64,000 bases of DNA from Bedellia somnulentella (Eukaryota > Arthropoda > Insecta > Lepidoptera > Bedelliidae). The translations under genes and the position numbers were made by a program. Below, one piece after another: positions 14,332-27,365 of this stretch. Within the stretch, counting starts at the first letter, position 1; every line of letters starts with the position of its first letter. The notes beneath the pieces were generated by a model that was not told where the DNA came from, made no database searches, and saw nothing but the letters and a program-made list of their open reading frames with translations. The stretch spans positions 14,617,423 through 14,681,422 of the forward strand of contig OY755176.1 of assembly GCA_963576735.1 (NCBI GenBank), in the 5' to 3' direction.

Positions 14332-14902
14332 CTGTGACCACTGCTGGTGTGCCTGCAACCAGCTCTTCCTCTACCTATTCATATACATGTTGCTTTCGGA
14401 AAGGGATTTTATTACATAAAGAGGGTATCTCTGGATGTTGTTCCATTTTAATTTGATACTTAGTTGACGTATAATTTGGAAGGGTGTAGGCGCGATTAGA
14501 TTAGATTAGGAGGTGTTTGCTATGTATGGGGTTGCCGAGATAAAAGAGATTTGATGGTTATGAAAATATGTGTGTGGTTAATAGGATGATTGCACACGAG
14601 ATGTGTTTGAAATACGTTTATTAAATACTTACATGGAAAATGGTAGATGGTAAAAGAATATGTGTGACGATCATTTAGATAAGATTTCGATTTGGTGTAT
14701 TTATCATTAAAAGCCACTATATTCACTTGTACTAATGGTTTAATTTGATTGTTTATATTTGTTTGGTTAATTAAACAATAACAACACAAATGAGACCACG
14801 TCTATGATATAAAAGGTTAGTCAAAGATGTTATTGTAGAAAAAATACTACGATCCAAGGATTCTTTGATAATTTTTAGAGTTTTTAATAGACTACTATTT
14901 CA

Positions 14903-15166
14903 TGCTATGTGCTGTGTAGTGTCGGCTTAGAATAGCACTACCCCATTTTTTTCCGGTGGGTGTACGTAAGAGGCGACTAACGGTATTGGGGCTTTTTTTA
15001 AGGGATTTTTGGGCGATGCGGTTGGAGACCCATCACCAACAACCTTTATTCTACCATCTTTTCCCCACTCAACTTCCAAAAGTGGCTGAGAAATTTCTTA
15101 TTTCTCAGCTCTGGCTACCTCTTTTAGGGATTTATAGCCGTGAGTATATGTATATATGTATGTATG
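14903..15166 (+). mobile_element. SINE-A, full length
   Basis: Complete SINE-A, with CGGCTTAGAATAGCAC, GGCGACTAACGGTATTGGGG, GGGCGATGCGGTTGGAGAC, TTCCAAAAGTGGCTGAG, CTCTGGCTACC and the TATG tail. It is flanked by a 10-bp direct repeat TACTATTTCA (14893-14902, 15167-15176). Confidence 0.88.
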
Positions 15167-16794
15167 TACTATTTCAAGTTAAAATAAATAAACTACTCAT
15201 TGTCCCCCGGCTAATCAAAGTTAAATGTTTTTTGGTTTAAGAATAATTATTTACTTTAAAAAACAGTTTCTACCGAACGCAAATAGTTTATTTAATCACA
15301 AGTACTCCACTCATCGAAGACACACGTCACCTATTCAAAATCTCCGGTCGAGTTGAAATGAAATCGCTGAACAAAAGAAAGGGAGTTCCCGACTATTCTC
15401 CAGGAAGATTCAACAATGGACTCTCTTGTCACAGCGGCGCTCCTCTTTGAATTTACACAACACTGAAAATCAAAGTGCCAACTTTATCTGTAAATGCCCT
15501 AAAACTCTCAACAAGACATTCACTGTTTTTTTCATATCTTTTATCCGTCGGTAATGTTTGTGACATGTTTTTTTATGTCGGAGACAATCTCTGTGCTCTA
15601 TCGATCAGATCCTGGAATGCTGTTGACAGTGAAATGGGTTGGTTAATTAATAAAACTTAAATATGTGAACAGGACATGTTATTCGATTAAATGACACGGA
15701 AAGAATGCCTCGTCCGAATGTCATCTATTTTCAATGATCCAATAAAAAGTGACCCGTTTGAGCCCGGCTATAAAATTTACGATGCTCTCGCTATTTCAGT
15801 ACTCGAGAAGCGAAAGTAACTGGTCCATAAAATTATGAGTAAACAGCCGTTTTTCCAGGGAAATAAAAGGGGCCCCCTCGGGCCGCTTGACTCCTGTAAT
15901 CGGCTTAGCCGCGGACCCCTCCGTGATTTAGTGTGTCTCCTGGGAGCTGGGCCACCACCCCAGCACTGGATCATGGGGCGTTATGATTTGATGAGAAATC
16001 TTATCTACAAATTATAAAATTGGTTTTGGGTAATTGAGTTTCGAAAACTGATTTAATGATATTCTTAAATAATGGGGATATATTCAAGATATACTTTGAT
16101 GGGTCACTTTATAAATACTGTGGAGTAACTACTAAATTTTTAAATAAAATATTTTCTCATCAATTATTTGCTATGATGGCTAAACTTCACCTTTTTCTTT
16201 CATTGCTTAATTATTTCCGCTAAAATTACAAATAACATTAAACGACATAATAATAATTATAGAACTAAGTAGTATAACATAAATACTAGAAAGCTTACTC
16301 GCAAGTAAGTATTGTAAGAGTTCCGGAATCCAACGAAGAAACGCGAGTACAATACTTTTTGTTCGATAAATGACATGACAAATTAATGGATTTATTATGA
16401 GTTGGATTGCGCGGCTCTTTTATTTGGGCCTCGGTTTGGGACGAAATGCATTTTTAATTGAGTGAGCCACTTTTGTGGACTCAGTAAAACGGCCACCGCA
16501 TGCCAGCGATATTTTTTATTTGATTGACGGGTAGTAATGGGCAGGTGCGTAAAAGCCGATAGCTACTCCGCTTTTTCGACTTCGGTGGAACACCGGGAGT
16601 TTCAGTTGTACTTATTATAATTCTCAACGATTTGTTATATGGCTTGGTTTTCGTTTGTTATTGGTTAATTATGTACAAATACGCAAGCTATCAAAATAAA
16701 ACTGACCTATTTTGTTAAAGTTTCCAATAAAAATTAAACCGATTTCATAACATCCTACGACCTCCTGTTATACCAAAAAAAGAAGGAACAGTTC

Positions 16795-17045
16795 ATACAT
16801 ACGTACATATACTCACGGCTATAAATCCCTAGAAGGGGTAGCCAGAGCTAAGGAATTAGAAATTCCTCAGCCACATTTGGAAAATTGAGTGGGGAAAGGA
16901 TGGTAAAGTAAAGGTTGTTGGTGATGGGTCTCCAGCCGCATCGCCCAAAAATCCCTTAAAAGCCCCAATACCGTTAGTCGCCTCTTACGTACACCCACCG
17001 GTAGAAACGGGGTAATACTATTCTAAGCCGACACTACACGGTAAC
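16795..17045 (-). mobile_element. SINE-A, full length, 220 bp upstream of the zinc-finger exon
   Basis: A complete reverse-oriented copy flanked by a perfect 12-bp duplication AAGGAACAGTTC (16783-16794, 17046-17057). The intact duplication and little divergence from the consensus of other copies suggest a relatively recent insertion. Confidence 0.9.
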
Positions 17046-17180
17046 AAGGAACAGTTCCTAGACAACTTTAGAGCGTTAACTGGGGAAAATGTTATACAAT
17101 ATATCTCCAACCACCTCCACTCCAACCTCTCAAACTCGGACCACATCGCCTAAAATTGGCTTAGCAAGCCCAAAACACAT

Positions 17181-17265
17181 ATACCTAGTAACTAACCCAA
17201 TACCTTTGTCTGCAGTAACAACATATATGTATACTTAGTAACTAACCTAATATCTTTGTCCACAG
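17181..17265 (+). promoter_or_regulatory. Tandemly duplicated 3' splice-site module before the zinc-finger exon
   Basis: Positions 17181-17215 and 17231-17265 are 30/35 identical at a 50-bp offset. Each copy has AGTAACTAAC (branch-point-like CTAAC), a CTTTGTC pyrimidine tract and an AG (TGCAG at 17215, CACAG at 17265). The downstream AG gives the correct frame into the GATA finger. The upstream AG would place TAA (17216-17218) as the first phase-0 codon. Confidence 0.7.
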
Positions 17266-17400
17266 TCCCTACAAAGTGCAGCCCGCCGCGCCGGCACGTC
17301 GTGCGCCAACTGCAAGACCACCACCACCACGCTCTGGCGCCGCAACCAGAACGGCGAGCCCGTCTGCAACGCCTGCGGACTTTACTATAAGCTACATAAT
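17266..17400 (+). CDS. grn: GATA transcription factor, exon with the carboxyl zinc finger (grain / GATA1-2-3 class)
   Basis: This internal exon has 45 codons, phase 0 at both ends. It reads [17 protein letters not shown] at the start, then [20 protein letters not shown] and GLYYKLHN. The four zinc ligands fit C-X2-C-X17-C-X2-C, at exon residues 13, 16, 34 and 37. This is the DNA-binding finger that recognises (A/T)GATA(A/G). The [14 protein letters not shown] and following [17 protein letters not shown] features match the GATA1/2/3 subfamily (grain in flies); pannier/GATA4-6 proteins have KLHG and RKRKPK here. The acceptor is TTTGTCCACAG ending at 17265, with branch-point-like CTAAC about 20 nt upstream. 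The donor is AAT|GTAAGT. Starting at 17266 gives the SLQ residues; the AG at 17276 would change phase and has a poor pyrimidine tract. The amino finger exon is not in the window. A nucleus-acting regulator of neural and organ development is known for the family; here that role is inferred. Confidence 0.93.
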
Positions 17401-19917
17401 GTAAGTTGGAACTTTATTTTAGAGAAGATCTTGTATGGGAGTAGATTGACTGTCTACCTGCTTTAGGAGAGCATGATTAGGTAGGTAGGCTCGAGCCTCT
17501 TGATTTGATGATTGAGCTGTGATGATCAAGTACGGCTTTATTCGGATAGCCGGATGGATTCTACAGGATACTTCCTGTTGTTGTAGGTACTGGTTTTAGA
17601 TGTCGTTTCGGTAGAGCCACAGTTTTTTTTTAGAAATTTATAAACTTTTGTGTTACAAACAAAATGTTTTATATGATTTACAGAGTGTTGCTAAAATAAA
17701 TAAAGGATTAGGAAAGGATAATTATAAAAGCTTATGTTCATATATAAAATAAATCGGAACCATATTACTTAATATTCACCCAATTACAAAAGGTCTATCG
17801 TATCCCTTTGAAACAATACCCCAGTAAAGTATTTAAAAATAATCGTATTAAATCTAACAGCACCCTCTAATTAACATGCTCTACGAACCAATCTCACCCG
17901 CAAATACCATACTTTAATACAATAACAATTTAGAGAAGTTAAATCTGTGGCACCCTCTCAATTGACGGAGTATTAGCTACCCCCGCGGGGTTGGCTCGCG
18001 GGTGAGTTGACACTATCTTGGTGACAGATAACTCGGGGATGCATCAGATCTTCCCCTCAGGACCAGCCTAATACGTGATAAAAGTCAGAATGATTGCGCG
18101 GATGAAATACTGCCAGGACCGTGTATTGCTACCATTAATGGATGCGTTTTACCGAACTTCAACATTGTATTGTATTTTTCTTAAATGGTGAGGCTGATTT
18201 TATTTTTATTTAATGCCGGGTATCGTTTAATTTGAATAAGAAACTTGGTACTTAAAACGGATTTGAAACTATAAAACGAATAGTATCAAATTATATTATT
18301 ATATTCCAATTAAATATTATTAAAAGCTTAGCATTATTACTTATAAAATTACCATTTGAAACACTGGCAAATACCTAAAATACTTACAATTTTTTTTGAA
18401 CAATCTCATAAAACAATTAGTTTCAGACTTCTCACGATACTTGAAACCCCATGCAAATACCGTAATCGATACAACAAACTAAACAAGCTCTCTGCCTACC
18501 AAAACATAATACTCCGCTATAAATGTCAAAGCCGCCCTTACAGAGAGCAGGCCACTTGATTTTTTTCTGTGAAATGTATACTTTATTGCCCTTTTGAAGT
18601 GCTCACAATGGAATCCGCTGTAATTATTCGGAAGCAGCTACAATGCAACGAGAAATCGCTACTTGAGTTCGAAAACATAATGACAGTGTCACATCGGGAG
18701 CAATGCACAAACGGTAGAGGGCTGGCTGTATCCGCCTCCTCATACATATTTACAAGTCGCAGCTTTGTTATTTTGCTACTCCGTTTTAATTTTAGTGCGA
18801 CTCTGACGACGTTTTCTGTTCCATTGTTTATTTAGAGATCGTACTTGCTCCTACTAAGGATTTCTAGAGCGATAGCTTGTGTTCTCCTAGCGGGCTGCTA
18901 CAACTTACGTAGTTTATTTTTTTAAGGTCACCTGTCTTAGACCACTTCATCGTAAGCTTATTAGTACAAAAATTAGTAATCAGATCATATTTCTGGCATA
19001 GGTTTTAAAACCCCAATGTTCTTAATAGTAAAGTTTTAATAGTATGTACTAAACTGAAATAAAAAATCCATATCCAAATTTGTCCCATGAACTGAACGAT
19101 CAATTTCACTAGAAAATGCAATTCATACAATGTAACATAAGATCGTTGTGATCTACCGACACAATTCAACTTTTTGATGTAGTGTTACTCACACTTCTTG
19201 ATACTTCTGTACAATAATAATTTAACGCAAAGAGCAATCTGTTTAGTTTTATAAAAAGGTTATTAATACTCAATGTTTTCAAAATCTTCGCAGTAAACAT
19301 AATTGTTTATCAGGTCTATTTGCTCTTTTTTTGGAAATGAATTTAATTTTCAAAATGCGTTAATAGATAACATACACACAGACACATACTCACGCTGTTA
19401 ATAAAATTTGATCTATTTAAAGAAAAACGAAAACATAATTTATAAAAGAATAAATAAATCAAAGTATTAAAACCATTTGGTTTTGTGTGACTCAATAAAA
19501 TTGTGAAGTATGTTTAGTCAAAACATTTTCTTATAAAACCCAATATGATTGTTTGTGGATGTAGAATGGAGTGGCTATGATGCTTTTGTGTGGCAAATTG
19601 GCTCTCAAACAATTCTCTATATTCAACTAAGAGTTTTTTTAAGAATACGTGTTTTGTTAAGTTGTTAATTTCTTTAAATTATAACAGTTCTTATTTTTTG
19701 ATTGACATGAGAAAAAGAAACCAGGGTAAGAAAGGAAATAACATCTTTTTTAAAGTCTTTAAAATAATATGCATTACATAATACTTTTATTAGATGTTTG
19801 TCATTTTTAGTTAAGCAGGCAGAGCAGATGTTTACCTAATCTTTAGCAAGTTCAATAAAAACACATCTACTTCCTTTTTCATTAAAGAACATATTTTGAC
19901 GGTCATCTTAGCTAGCT

Positions 19918-19940
19918 GTGTAGTGTCGGTTTAGGTACTA
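19918..19940 (+). mobile_element. SINE-A 5' head fragment
   Basis: Only GCTGTGTAGTGTCGGTTTA of the SINE-A head is present, followed by unrelated sequence. A head without a tail is unusual for a retroelement and implies a later deletion. Confidence 0.5.
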
Positions 19941-20479
19941 GTTTATAATTTATTAAACCGTCCTCAACCTAAAAAGATTTTTCTTACACGAGTTTCATAA
20001 CAAGCAATTTTTTTAGTTAATTGTGAGAAAATTGGTAGGTAATTCAGATAAAACTAAGTGCAATATAATATTATTTATTTAAATTTGGTGCGTTAATTCA
20101 ATAGGATTCTAAGGCAGATATTGTGAATCCGATCATGTGACATAAAAGTTGGAGCGCTTAGGTTTTTAAAAAAAACTGTGCTTTAGTAGCTGAAACCATT
20201 TTAGAGAGAATTCTTGTTTATCTAAAATACCTTACTTATTTTTATATCCTCTACCATGTGGGAAAATATAATACCAAATCATTCAAACATATTCGTTGGT
20301 CTTTTACAACTTCTATGACATTAAAAAACTAAATTCCTTTTCTGTAGATGAGTAAGCAGTATTGTCACTGATCTATCCATTGGGAATAACCGTCTAAGAG
20401 TAATACCAATTGAATGCGATCTAAAATAAATTATTTATTTGGCTATGCACAATAGCTTTGTAATAGGATTAGTATCTTG

Positions 20480-20640
20480 TGGTGCGTGGGTTCTAATCCT
20501 AGCCGTACCTGCATGATCCAACCGCAATAATGTAACAAAACGTTTTGTCTGTCTGCTTGAAGGATTCCAAATATTGGTTTTATATCGCGTTTACTAAAAA
20601 ATTAGGAACTTCCTTCTCACTTGATGGCTTAGAAGCGCAA
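20480..20640 (+). mobile_element. Probable tRNA-derived SINE fragment
   Basis: GTGGGTTCTAATCCTAGCCG resembles an RNA polymerase III B box. The downstream sequence is degenerate and the rest of the element is not recognisable. Confidence 0.3.
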
Positions 20641-22339
20641 AGTAGCTTCCGGTTTATTAGATCTGTAATTTGAAAGCATATTATTTAAAAAAATATACCT
20701 ATACAATGAAAAATCAATTAGAAAATATTTGCATACTTATAAGAGGCCATATATATAGTTTTGAATACTTCAAGTACCCCTAATTATACTACTATAATTT
20801 ATATACTACTATAAATTATAATTATACAACTATAACATGCACCTAATTTATATTGAAATGCAACCGTCACATAACGTGGAGGCCTAAGTGTAAAACCGAA
20901 TCGTTATATGCGTTCAATTCAAAAGTATTGGATTACGGCCGCATTGAGCAGTTCCTAGAGAGAGAGGGAACATAATAACAGTTCAAATGATACATTTGGA
21001 ATACAATGGAACGATCAATTCAATTTTTGAATCGAGAACGCTCTTCTAGTTTTTTTTCCTTTCGGCTAAAGTGCTGTTTTGTTCAGCCAACATCCAAGAG
21101 AAACTGACAGTCACCGTTTTTTCTTGTTTTCTTTTAGACTCTCCGTTGTTAGTTACAAATAATACTAAACTTATAATATGATATGATACACATCCTAAGC
21201 GTTTTATTCGGCATAACTAGAATTAGTTACGCCTGTGATAATTCGAAATGAAAATGTTAATATAAGTTTAACGCCTATTTAAAGCGCGTAGTTGAAATGT
21301 TAATTATATTTAACACTCGTATTGCTACATGTTAAATCGACGAGCTTTAACCTGGTTCAACGCAAAAAGAAAATATGCTTAATTTACTCATTACATTACA
21401 CATGCGACTGGCCACTGGCCAAACGTGGCGCGGGTACATTCAGCCGAATGTTATAATGACATCAATTTGAATATTCAACATTGAACAGCTATTCCATTTA
21501 CATAAGTTCGGCCGGCCGTTGCAATTGTAGCTATGTAAATATGCCCTCTTGTTATTCTTCATTGTTTATCTGATTCCGAAACGGCGGTTTCGTGGATTGC
21601 TTTCACACATCGTCCACATACAACTCTACGAACAATTTTACCGATTAACACCTTTAATAAATATTCAAAGAACGATCTATAATTTAAAAAAGATTTGTTC
21701 TTTAATAGTGTAAAGCATTTATGTTGTAACTACGGATGCTGATGAAGAAATTTCAGTTTGGCAATATGCTACTAAAATAATCCATTATTTTAACAATAAA
21801 AGCGTGTGTTTGGTCAGTAGGGCGGAAAGATTTTATCTGTTTATAATACAAAAAATGGCGTCGACCGGAAGAGTCCGGCAGGCGCGCGGCGATTTACTAG
21901 TTTTTTTTTCTTTTTGTTTCAAATAGCGTTTTCCCGCTACTCGGACACCGGAAATGCGTTTGCGTACACCCTCCGATGTACTAAAGGAATAATGTTAATA
22001 TTCTCACCAAACGATATTTACACTTAATGTCTTTAACTAAAGACCAGATTTCCTATGATATTGCAGATAATTAAATAAGGATTTGTAGGTTGTAGGAGCG
22101 TAAAATCAAAAACAATGCTTTATTTATGCTACAACATTTTTATTTATTTAATGACTCTACAATGATATACACAAACAGTTACCAAGCTTAACTTTGTTAA
22201 ATTCTAATAAATAAGACTTGATTACTTTCATTTACTCGCAAAAATATGTGTTCACATAAATAAATTATAATTTTTAATGTAATTTTAGGTATGGCATTAC
22301 CAAAAACTAGTTTGAAAATCATGGAATATCGTCTTGTCA

Positions 22340-22620
22340 ATACACTTTAGCATAGCTTAAACAAGCATCCACCGAATTTGCTAACAATAACAACAACAAA
22401 AAACTTATCTGCAAATACCTCAGTAAAAATAGATAAAAAGATCAAATCCCAGGAAGATAGTAGATGGTGGCTCATGATGCACATCTGATCAGCACCACAG
22501 ATCTGGCGACGTGCCCCCGTATCGGCGATCTCGGTGATGAACGCGTCTGCTCTCCAAATAGCTCTTGTACAGTCATTACTACTCTTCGTCGCAGCTGTCG
22601 GTCAAATGTATGCTTATTGA
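22340..22620. other. GC-rich islet open in several frames; possible exon or repeat
   Basis: The islet at about 22440-22610 is much richer in GC than its surroundings. On the plus strand, 22537-22620 encodes 27 residues beginning MNASALQIALVQ with a hydrophobic core that resembles a signal peptide. Another plus frame from 22464 is Cys-rich (CPRIGDLGDERVCSPNSSC). On the minus strand about 85 codons are open (part: FITEIADTGARRQICGADQM), preceded by an acceptor-like GACCGACAG. I do not recognise any of these. They cannot all be real and may all be chance. Confidence 0.2.
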
Positions 22621-23371
22621 TTTATTTCGTTTTAGCTGGGTGATTTATTTTGATGTTTTGTAGGGTACAGTTGGTGGCTAACATAGTTGATAGTCTTAGT
22701 TGATTGTTTTGACTATTTAATAGAAAAGTTGAGCAGGTTTATGAGTAAATAATTACGTCATAAAGTAAAATTTTTATTCGGACACACTTATCTACTAAGC
22801 ACACTAAAAACGCTCGGCACTAAAATCATTGAAATCTCAAATGAACTCGCTACAAGAAAAAATACCCATTTTTTAATCAAAGTCTTTCAGTAAAACCTTA
22901 TTCATCCGACTGTAATGACATATTTTACAACAAATAATACTCAAAAATACAAATATAAAAACAGGACAACTCAATTAATTAATTAGTGTACTCCATCTTA
23001 AAAAATCTAATCGTTAAAAAATCTATGTTCTACATTTAAATTATTATAATTTACTGTCGCATATATAAATATTATGATAACTCTTCTATCCTTTGTACGC
23101 GATATTTATCTACTAAAATTTGACTGATCATTTATTGAATTATAAATTACTCCTATAGAATGTTATATGTATTATATCATATTACCTATATATCTATTTT
23201 TATAATTTTTACTTTATTTATTAATTGGTATGTACTTACAATATAATGAGTGTTTTTTTATTTTATTGTTAGTTATTGAAATTTTGTTAGTATTTGAAAC
23301 GTTGTTAGTTATAAAATAAAAATGTGTAGGTTTGTTTTATCTTGTTATATTATATTTTTGTTTTGTTTAAA

Positions 23372-23604
23372 TTAGGCGGTGTCGGCTGAAAACCAGCGTG
23401 TCTCGGAACGGTCTGTGTCCCGTTCCAGGCACACATGCTGAGACGACACCCTTTTGGCAATGTTAATTAATGTTTTTACTATATTTTTTTTTTTATCTTT
23501 GTGTTTTCAATGTGTTTTCTATTATGTGTCATTCTGTTTACGTTTGTGTGTATGTGTGTTAATTTGCCAAATAAATGTCTTTTACTTTTTTACTTTTACT
23601 TTAC
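23372..23604 (+). mobile_element. Hairpin-bearing 3' end of a probable non-LTR retroelement
   Basis: There is a nested hairpin, with outer arms GGTGTCG (23378) and CGACACC (23444) and inner arms GGAACGG (23405) and CCGTTCC (23420). AATAAA follows at 23570 and then an imperfect TTTTAC tail. Short stems near a simple-repeat tail are typical of LINE/SINE 3' ends. Family not identified. Confidence 0.4.
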
Positions 23605-25079
23605 ATCTATGCAGCTTACACGATAGTTTTCGGTCGATTGCTTGCATCCAGGAGAAGGGCCGTTACCCCTCTTGAAACATCTGTAGACATCTTCTAGATA
23701 AAATCTGACGTTTGACACAAAGCGCGGTTGCCACAGATTACATCTAACTATCTCCCTCCCCCCGCCCGCGCCCCGCACTTCCGTCTCTCTCCAGCATCTA
23801 ATTATTTATTTACGGTTGCTATCACTTAATCGATGCGCTTGAGTGCAACACAGACAACGTTTCACAATTCATGCTAATATACAGATTTAGATTTCCACAT
23901 ATTTTGCTAAATTTGAAAAGGGTAGGTAAAGTATGTTATAGAAATCATTTGCCACCGTAAACCTGCTTAGTTGTTATTAAACTTACTGGAAGCTTTTGTT
24001 TATTACGTCATATAATCTTGAGAGTGATAGTACACAGTAAAATTATCGTTTTAGCTCAGCCGTAAAAAGAAGCCGTAGGAAGACATTGTAATGTAGCTGA
24101 ATAAAATTGTATAACTTCATTAACGCCATGTTTGTAATTAAATATACTATGGATAGTATATTTTGCGTATATTACCGAGGTTTTGAACCAATTTATTTTA
24201 ATACAATTGTAATACTTCTTTTCTTTAACTTGTTTGATTCGTATTTGGCATTTGTCACCCGGCATCGTCAGTTGAACAAAAAACACATTGTTAATTCTTA
24301 TGACATCTCACTCGAAGCATCGAAATGTTCGGTTAAAGGTGTAATTTTATTGAAAGCCCCAAAAAACTTACATAATCATATAATAAGAAGTAGTATAATT
24401 GCTGGGGGCTGAAGCAGGTGCTTTTAAGTTCCGACTTTACACACGTGCCTTGCATGATGGACATTAATATACAATTATCAATTTTGTATTTTGGAAGTGC
24501 TGTTCTTGATATGTAAGAATGGAATATTGATATATGTATAAGGATGTAAAATTTTTACTTCAACTAAAAATTTTGTTTGATTAATAAAAGAGAGTACGTA
24601 AATTAGAGTCGGGAGATTAAGTTGATGGGCTGGCATTAGGCAGATATACATCATTAGTAACTATCTTATCTTATGTCGAATCGTTATAAAAATGGCCCCA
24701 GTGATCAAAGAACATGCTAGCAAAAATATTATGACTTATCTTATTCTTATAAATTATGAATTTCACTACCATATTAAACATTTCAAAAATAAATAAATAA
24801 GTTACTCCTCATGGTAAACCAATCATATCAGTTCTTATCACACAAAAAAAAGCAACAGCCCCTATGTTAAGGGAAATAATAATGGTTCCGAAAAATAAAT
24901 GAATCTCCAACTACATCTGTCCGACTTTTATTCTAATAAACCAGCGTTTTAATAAATTACCGACAGAAACAACCAAAACATACCGAAAAAAATTAATTTT
25001 AACAAACACCTATGAACAGGATAGAATTACATTTTTACTTACAAATATATTCAACTTCGAATAATAAAACTAAACTTCC

Positions 25080-25230
25080 GAATAAAATACTGAACCTCCG
25101 ACAAGTTTATCCGTTGGGGGGTTGGGGGTTCTAAAGCCCCCTGTAGGTGAAGAAAAGTTAAGTCACAATTAGCTAGGTTAGGTTAGGTTATGTATAAAAC
25201 GAGCGAGCGAAGCGCAGCGGAGCGAGCACC
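25080..25230. repeat. Unclassified repeat-like segment with (TTAGG)3
   Basis: It contains a G-rich stretch and fold-back (GGGGGTTCTAAAGCCCCC), TAGGTTAGGTTAGGTTA (25174-25190, three units of the insect telomere repeat) and GAGCGAGCGAAGCGCAGCGG. Such strings recur in insect interspersed repeats; I cannot name the family. Confidence 0.3.
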
Positions 25231-27139
25231 TTAAATGATATGCATAATTCCTATGAAACATGTAGTGTAATTTATGAATAACTTATAGGCAAGTAAAGGT
25301 AAAAATTACAAACCATTGTTATCAGCAGAACATAATGTTACTTGGTAGAAAAGTATTGTGGCAATAAACAGACATATTATTTTTTTTAAGATTTAAGTAT
25401 GTCATTCGGTCGTTTCGTCATTTTTACTCAGACAAAAGTAGTCGGAAATTTTGTATTTTAGGCAGCAAATTTAATATTTTTTGTAAGGACAATTTTTATT
25501 TTATTATCTTTTATTACTACCCCTATGTTAATGTGACTCTAAGCTCTCTCTACATATTTAGTAATAGTAATAATAGTATATTTAGTTAGGAATAAGATAA
25601 TTTAAAATAAAATAAATTATGACTATAAAATAACCTGCAGCATCGGTTCATGGAATACATACATACAAACACACGAAATAGTTCGTGCGAAGTTAAAAGG
25701 AATCGTTCATCATAAGTTGTAGTGTAGTGTTGTAAGTTCGCGAGGATTTATCGATAATCGAGAAGCTGTTAAAATTCGTGTCGAGGTGGACAGTAACTGC
25801 GCTCGTTGGCGGCCCGTATGAATTAGTGTAGCGTGGTAGCCTTCCGAGATTTACTGCAGCCTCCAACTGCTTCTAATTGGACCGGGTCTCTGGCCAACGG
25901 CTAAATCATTTTTTTTAATCTCATATTATTTATAAATTCTTACTACTGTTGTCGAAATGCAGACATGTTCCTAAATATTTTTCACATTTTTAGTTCGTAT
26001 GTTCAATTGATTAGCCATGACGGCATATTAATATCATATTTCCATTAAAAAGTCAAAATTGCAATAAGCTATCAAATCGAGTTTTTCAATCCGACAGGTA
26101 GTTATTATAAGCAACAAGAGTTAAAACAAATGATCCGAATGAATCTCGACATGTTTCGAATACGATAACGTCTTTATTGAGTTGCAATCAGATTTAATGG
26201 TTTTGTCTTGATAACTTAATTACGAGTAGACGTTTTGATACTTAATAAATGAGATTTAACATTCGTAATGAGATATTAAATGGAACGTTTATCTTTTGTG
26301 TTGTTTACGCTTGATTAAACATTATAGAACTACCCGCAAGAAACTACAATGTCTGAAACCTTTTCCATTTAAAATTGTATAGTGATTGAATGGGTAGTAA
26401 CTTTAGATACCTTGGTACTGTTACATTGCAATGCAAGAATGTCAGACTCAAATGAAACGTTAAAATAATAACTGGGCTGTAGGAAGCGCGTGCTATAAAT
26501 CGAGGATGTCGATAAATTTGGCGGGTGTATAAATCGTCGTTTCAATTATCCCCGGAGTAGCAGCTGTCTGCGCGACCACACTGCGAACACTTCGCTTTAT
26601 TTATTTTAATCGCACAACACTTATCAAATGGTTTCAATATTATTTAACTCATAACTTCCGCCGGTTCCCTTGATTAAGAATCCCGAAATTATGCTGTTGA
26701 TTAAAAGTTGCTCGAAGAACTTTGCGTTTCTTTACTTAATTGTGTTGCCGTTGCTTTTCATATTGGCGTTTTCTGTTAAAATAAAAAAAGCATTTTAAAA
26801 AACATGTGGTAATAATAGGTCTGATATATTTTAAGATTTTTGTAGAAGAGTAGGAGTCGCTAGTGATGTAGCTAATAGAGTGGCGCCGCGTACGGTCGAT
26901 TGCAGTGCTCGCTAACTGCCCGGAACTAATTCACTGACAGATCTGAAAAGAACCGCCATTTTTTGTCATCCCAGCCGTCAGAGACATATTTCTGATTAAA
27001 GGGGTATGCACTCGCGTGTTCCTCCTCATTACTAAAGACTTCTTAATTGTCGTCACGAACTAAAAATAAAGTATTTTTTTCTCTCTTAAGTAAAATTAAT
27101 TTATAGTAGCAAATATTTATTTTAGTTGGCATGCGTTGC

Positions 27140-27365
27140 GTATATTCACGCCTGTTAATCCCAAAAAGGGGTAGCCAGAGCTTCAGAATAAAAATTATGT
27201 CCGTCACTTTTGGAAATCTAGTGCGGAAAAGTTTGTAAAATATGGTTGTTGGTGATGAGTCTACATCCGCATAGCCCAACAAGCACTGAAAAATCCCCAA
27301 TAGCCTAAGTCGATTTTACGATATCCGTGGGAACAAATGGGTTAGTGGTATTCTAAACTCAGCAT
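27140..27365 (-). mobile_element. SINE-A, old full-length copy
   Basis: Recognisable by GTAGCCAGAGCTTCAGAAT, GTTGTTGGTGATGAGTCT, GCATAGCCCAACAAG and a decayed head (TATTCTAAACTCAGC). Many substitutions, no clear flanking repeat. Confidence 0.7.

Larger units (their letters stand above)
1..17265 (+). other. Presumed large intron upstream of the zinc-finger exon
   Basis: No amino-finger motif (LWRRD...CNACGLYHK) was found here, so the upstream exon and its donor should lie before base 1. The stretch is mostly unique AT-rich DNA, with GC-rich islets near 985-1030, 3940-4000, 5395-5420, 10800-11060 and 13500-13640 that could be regulatory. Repeats inside are listed separately. I see no supported gene; open frames such as 10828-11154 resemble no protein I know. 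Confidence 0.6.

Noticed and set aside
1..17265. Search for the amino GATA finger exon
   Set aside because: No second CNACG or LWRR motif found in any frame; LWRGCSNS near 8106 is not a finger.
17275..17276. Alternative acceptor AG inside the zinc-finger exon
   Set aside because: It would shift phase by 11 nt and lacks a pyrimidine tract; the 17265 acceptor keeps the [10 protein letters not shown] sequence.
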